Positions 59,339-64,000 of a stretch of 64,000 nucleotides of DNA are shown one piece after another. Both the position numbers and the translations under genes were made by a program. How positions within the stretch are numbered: the first letter of the stretch is position 1; each line of letters begins with the position of its first letter. Source of the stretch: Rhodamnia argentea (taxonomy: Eukaryota; Streptophyta; Magnoliopsida; Myrtales; Myrtaceae); contig NC_063155.1 in the NCBI RefSeq assembly GCF_020921035.1, positions 30,373,294 through 30,437,293 of the forward strand. Direction: 5' to 3'. Below the pieces are notes generated by a model that ran no database searches, was not told the origin of the DNA, and saw only the letters and a list, made by a program, of their open reading frames with translations.

Positions 59339-60566
59339 AGAAGGTGGTGGAAGCAAGAAAATAAATGCATAAACTTTGGAGATGTCCATATGAGAAAACT
59401 ACCCGGTTATCGATTTTCAGTTGTGCAGATAACAGGTGGTAACAATATCATAATTATTTGTTGTTTAGGTTCAAGGGAATTGTTTCCCTTCGGCTTCGCA
59501 TCCAATGTAGATTGAGTCGAGTTCGGTTTTGTCTAAAGACGCCTTATGGTAACAACAGGTTCCTATGTTAATTCATTATGAATTCACTTCTATCCTTCTG
59601 GTACTTTTATCTTCAATTTGAGAAGGCATTGAGCCCTTTCAAGTGCCTCTTGATCAGGAGAAACTTTCGGATTGCAGATGCCGATGATTAGTCCTGTGGG
59701 AATCATCAACATTGTTCTTTTTCTATTGGGAAAAGAGCTGAAAGAGGCGATCGACATTGATAAATCTCTGAATGTTACCGTAAGAGCTTTACATTCGTGA
59801 TCGAATATTCGACTTAAGCCATAATTACTGCTCATTCTGAGTGAGCCCATTACGGTGTTAGTGAAAGTAGAGCAGGAGTGATCCTCCGCCATGACACGGT
59901 CAAACCTATGCTCCAATCAAATCAAGGCATCCTGCAGTCTGGAAGCAAGCAACTAGAGGGTCCAATCATAATCAGAGAGGCTTGAAATCACTTGTGAGTA
60001 AATTTTTACACCATTAAAAGTCAACTGATGTTAATGCTATTGCTACGTGTTAAATCGAAGTGGACAAGCAATTCAGAGCTAACTCAAGCTAACGAGTTCA
60101 CACGCGCAACTCTGTTTCCAAGCAAATGTTTTTCATGTTTCAAGTCGCATTCCATGATTCCAACTATTGCTAAATGTGGGAATTAAAAAAAAAAATTTGG
60201 AAGATAACTACAAAAATTCACACTAGATGTCGTTTTTTATCTAATTTACTGAGAATAATCAGTTCATTATCTCACCGATTGAATTGAAATTTGTCCGGAA
60301 TAGAAGCCCACGAAAATGTAGATACGTTGCAGATAAATTCTCATTCCAACCAACGAAGGAAAAACAGAAAGTAACCTTCAAAGCTCAAATACTGTTCAAG
60401 ATCACGTGCACGGCACGCTCAAGAGCTTTCCCGCCAGAGGAACGCTTTATGAAAGCAACGAACTGAAACCAACTTACCTACCTGACCACAGTTCTCAAAG
60501 AAGTCGCGCCAACACCTGAGTCCACATTCCATATCCACTGTTTAAGCTTCTCTCTCTCTCTAGAAA
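59339..60566. other. Intergenic, no gene seen
   Basis: The first few hundred bases are probably kinase 3' UTR. A minus-strand frame (59590-59916) has no recognisable domain. A short CT tract (about 60551-60560) lies just before the next start codon. Confidence 0.5.
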
Positions 60567-62088
60567 ATGCAGCAGAGAACCATGGGCTCGTCTCGAGGAC
60601 CTGATTGGGACGACAGCTTCATCGATGTCGAGGCACAACCAGAAGCGAAGCAAAGTCAGTCTTCTTGGAGGAGAAGAATGGAAAACATAAACCTGCACGG
60701 ACTTCCCATTTCAGATCGCGACCCTCACAACATCGGCAAGAGGGAGACCGCCAAATCCCGGTTCGCAGAGAACTGGCTCCATGTGATTCCTCTGTTTGTG
60801 TTGCTCTGCTTCTTCATTCTCTGGTGGTTCAGTTACCCTGGTAAGCTTTCAAATCTCAGCGCGAATTTCAAGAACTGGTCCAGTATTCTAATCCCTTTGG
60901 ATATTCATAATGTTGGGTTCTTTAACCTTGGACTTTTATATCTAGAGATTTTCTTGATCTGTTTAGGTGTCGATCTCGTCAGTTTCTTGTGTCGCTATGT
61001 CGCATTTCTTGTGATAAGGCAATTGCTTTGTCTCACTTTCCGAAGGAATATGCCTTTCATTCTATTTCCCAAAATTTTCCCATATTCAGTTGCCGCAAAC
61101 GATTTCATTTGCTTCTCCATGTTTCCTGCGAAACGTTCGGGGCAGGTTTCTTCTTCCTCTATTGATATGCAACTGAAGAGAAGCCGAAATTAACTCCGTT
61201 GAGGATACGGATATATCAAGAATCTTAATGGTCTAGGTAGTGACAGAGAGCTGTGTAATATGTTCTTGTCAATTTTCTTTCCCAATATGGCTCAGTCTGA
61301 TTTGTTTTCATGATCAGGAATGTTTGCTTGATTTTTTATTTTTCATGAGAACAAGAGGGGTTATATTCCTATTCTTTACTTAGTTGTTTCTCCACTAACA
61401 CGTCTCACATTGACAGTGCATTTGGTGATCAAAGATGAGAGTGTCGCGGCAATACATCGGATCGAGATTTCCCGGGAACTCAATGAGACTCGCATGGATC
61501 TTGCACTGCTTGCATCAGCCAGTTCTCCTGGAGCTGGAGCATGGAGCTTTCAGAAATTTATCAGGACTGATGTGACAGAAACTCCAAACACCAACCAAAG
61601 GTACCAATTTTCCATTGTATCGATTCGGTCAAATTAGGTACCAAATGGCCCAATCCGAAACTGTTCTCTTTGGTGAGGAATATTTTCCAGATTATTCAAG
61701 AGGCATTAAAATCCCTTTGCTTTTCATGGGTTTTCTATTATCCACTGAATGGTTTCTCATCGACAGTGGATTTGGTGATCAACAACAGAAGAGCCATGCC
61801 TTGACGCATCGAGTCGAGATTTCACGGGGATTCAATGACACTCTCGTAGATCCTGCACTACCGGCATTGGCTGCTTTGCCTAGAGCATCGAATTTTCGGA
61901 ATTTTACCAGGACTACCGAGACTGAAGCTCCAAAGGCCAACCGAAGGTACTTACTATAGCTATTGTGCCTACCAAAGGAAAATACATCAGACTGCTCTCT
62001 CTCAAAATTCACCTGCAAATGTGATTCTTTGAGCTGGTTCAGAAAACAAATAACCGAGGATCTAGAAAGGTATACATGTTGCATCTAG
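60567..62088 (+). CDS. Unrecognised single-pass membrane protein with a duplicated exon
   Basis: Model of four exons, 227 residues: 60567-60840, 61417-61600, 61767-61946 and 62043-62088. Exon 1 encodes an acidic/polar head (PDWDDSFIDVEAQPEA, then SWRRRMENINLHGLPISD) and a hydrophobic segment WLHVIPLFVLLCFFILWWFS at about 72-91, so the N-terminus is probably cytosolic with a luminal C-terminus. Exons 2 and 3 encode related segments (HRIEISRELNETRMDLALL and HRVEISRGFNDTLVDPALP). Exon 4 is short and ends in TAG. The start could instead be the second ATG at 60582, which has the better context. I do not recognise the family. Splice sites and phases agree throughout, which supports a real gene, but exons 3-4 are less certain than 1-2. 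It is convergent with the glycosyltransferase gene, 231 bases away. Confidence 0.65.
61330..61955 (+). repeat. 350-bp tandem duplication containing exon 2/exon 3
   Basis: The acceptor of exon 2 (61416) and that of exon 3 (61766) are 350 bases apart. The exons align along their whole length (tttggtgatcaa, cgagatttc, caatga, gcactgctt or gcactaccg, accaggact-like, ccaaagg ends), and part of the preceding intron also aligns. Exon 2 is 184 bp, exon 3 is 180 bp. Confidence 0.85.
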
Positions 62089-62319
62089 GGAAAAACATGA
62101 CCATAGAGTTTTTTGAATTCATTTCACGCTCTTTCGGTCTTTCTGAATTCTGATCAGCACACAAATTGCAGTAACCTGTGTTGACTATTGAATGATTGCT
62201 ATGGTGTTGCTTTTGAGGGATGTCTTCCATGATCTTATTCCCAAATGCCTCGATAAATCTTGTGCGGATTGAAAGTGAATGCAGAGGTAAGAAGTTTACA
62301 ATTTCTTCTCTAATAGCTG

Positions 62320-64000
62320 CTATGTACCACTGATCTCGCCATTTCGGCAGTTGCCGACCCATATATACAGAACTGTGCTCTTGCGTGATGGCAGAATCCT
62401 ACAACAGTCCCGCCGAGGTGACTGCACAAGAAGATACAACTGAATTAACATATGAACTCAATGATAAAAGTTCTAGAGATACCCATATAGACACTCATGC
62501 TTCCATTTAGACAGCCAAAAAAACAAAGTCTGCCTTACCTTCTGCCAACGATTACTATCTGGCCGTTTTAGGACTACAATGGAATTGACATTCTCTGGGG
62601 AATCCATCTTCCACCTACAATGTGGTTGCCGTGACCTTTGTCGAGAATAAACCCCGAAAGTCTGTTTCTTAGCTCTGTCATACCGAACGCTGTTCATGTA
62701 ATAGATGAACGGCTTCTGACATGGGTGCTTCATCACTGGCCTTGTGTTGAAAGCATATGCGGTGTAATCCGCTCTCCGGTACCAGTTGAGGAATGTCCTC
62801 GTGGGCATCTCTAGCTCTCTAGGAGAAATTACTCCCCTTATTACTTGAACCACATAGCCCCATGAAACCGAGATGGACCACGATCGTCTCTTATCGTAGC
62901 AAATGGACTGTTGCATTATGCTGGCCGAGTCGTGCTTGACAGATTCGAATAGGTGCCGAAGAGCTCTGACTCGGGTCATGCGTGGGAATACCGGTTCTAC
63001 AACATCGAGGTGGTGAATTGACACGAGCGGTGTTACTGGATGCGCTCCCAGAAGGCCTAGAAGATCTCCATACACATCGTACTGCAAAAAATTAACAGAT
63101 TGCTGGATCACTCTTCCTAGAAATGCACATTTTATTCTTGAATCTATCTTACACAGACGACAGCAATAGCAATTCTGCAGAGATAGTGCAGTGCCACTTT
63201 TCACTCCTTCCTTGAGGTTCATTTCAGCATCGTTCAAACATCATTTCATTCCCTAATGGCTAGCTCATCAGAGAAGACGGTTCTTAAGGCCCCTGGATCC
63301 AATCACTAGGCAAATTGATGTTGTCTACATAAAAATGGAATCAGAGTAAAATAAAAGTACCTGGTGAAATCCGGGTTCTTTGGTGAGCGGCACTCCTAAC
63401 TCGGCCATACAAGCCTGCATTCTGTCATCACTACCATACAACCCGGGATACCGCTGAATGCACTTATCCTGCATCTTGGCCAATTCCTCCGCCAGCGGAT
63501 AGCTTATTGCGAAACCACCCCCTCCATAGGCCATCGCGTAGGAGAAATATATGTTCTGGACATGACTCTCCGAAGAGCTCCCGACATAATAAAACTGCCT
63601 GTGATCATACTTTGAAAGTATCCTCACCACATTGTCCACTATAAAAACGGTGTCGTCGTCCCCCATCACGAACCACCTCACGTCCTTCATTCCGAGCCTC
63701 AGCGTCTCTGAAACCACCCTCGAGATCCTCAGTGCAGCTCTCTGCCCCTGCCGGTTCGTGTACTTAAATCTGGACGTGTCCCCAGAGATCCTAATCTCGG
63801 GAAGCGGCTCATTCCTCCTAGTCCTGACCCGCTTGTCCAGCCAAACCACACCTCTGGTCTCCTTAGGCCTCCACCATAGCTTTATGTATTCCTTCCTCTT
63901 CTCCCACAGGTTCGACGACGCGGCGATTCCAAAGACGATGTGTTTGAGCTCGGTGTCGGACCATTGCGACCTCTGGGGGAGACTAATGACCGTTTTCGAG
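62320..64000 (-). CDS. Fringe-like glycosyltransferase, DUF604 family (GT31-related), 5' end cut by window edge
   Basis: Three exons are visible: 63361 to beyond 64000, 62539-63081 and 62320-62421, giving about 427 residues with the N-terminus (expected membrane anchor) missing. The visible start reads LKHIVFGIAASSNLWEKRKE, then YIKLWWRPKETRGVVWLDKR. The catalytic DxD region is VRWFVMGDDDTVF. FSYAMAYGGGGFAISYPLAE, CIQRYPGLYGSDDRMQACMA and LGVPLTKEPGFHQ follow, all typical of fringe/DUF604 proteins. Exon 2 continues YDVYGDLLGLLGAHPVTPLV and HHLDVVEPVFP. The short last exon, SPRRDCCRILPS, matches the conserved PRR-CC-LPS C-terminal motif and ends in TAG. Family members are type II Golgi proteins; donor and acceptor are not established for most plant ones. 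Confidence 0.92.

Noticed and set aside
1..64000. CRISPR arrays, bacterial operons, riboswitches, intact tRNA genes
   Set aside because: The intron-rich gene structures are plant nuclear; the only regular repeat array has 330-bp contiguous units with no spacers, and no tRNA fold was recognised.

Overview
The window is nuclear DNA from a flowering plant, most likely a woody eudicot. The genes have many short exons with GT-AG introns, lie far apart, and encode typical plant families. The AT-rich spacers hold dinucleotide repeats, 5'-truncated LINEs and TIR elements with GC-rich cores. The spacer style resembles Eucalyptus and other Myrtaceae, but I cannot confirm a genus. Exon coordinates below were read by hand from splice sites and phase, so they are models, not transcript-proven.

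Layout: 1-3068 (-) is a RAP2-7/TOE1-type AP2 repressor whose 3' end leaves the window inside the expected miR172 site. 3.1-17 kb is mostly TIR elements, simple repeats and local duplications with no supportable gene. 17046-21025 (-) is RAD51B in 12 exons, with a G-rich run just before its ATG. 21.5-22.0 kb is a truncated LINE. 24504-24731 (+) and 36765-36983 (+) are paralogous small proteins of unknown role; between them lie two TIR elements and an eight-unit 330-bp tandem array (30947-33590). 38.3 kb holds a copia scrap. 40696-45728 (+) is an HAD hydrolase of the HDHD5/CECR5 type, convergent with a mitochondrial 2-enoyl-CoA reductase (46462-51013, -). 51.5-55.3 kb is a transposon cluster that includes an element carrying a broken ankyrin-protein fragment and a small LINE with an 18-bp target duplication. 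56346-59338 (+) is a PBS1-like receptor-like cytoplasmic kinase. 60567-62088 (+) is an unrecognised single-pass membrane protein with a duplicated exon. 62320-64000 (-) is a DUF604/fringe-like glycosyltransferase cut by the right edge.

The genes do not form a pathway; they are independent housekeeping, signalling and developmental genes. The most unusual signals are recurrent tiny A-tailed insertions flanked by 10-18 bp duplications, the captured ankyrin fragment, the homogenised 330-bp array, and the exon duplication whose frame is kept only through a changed entry phase.
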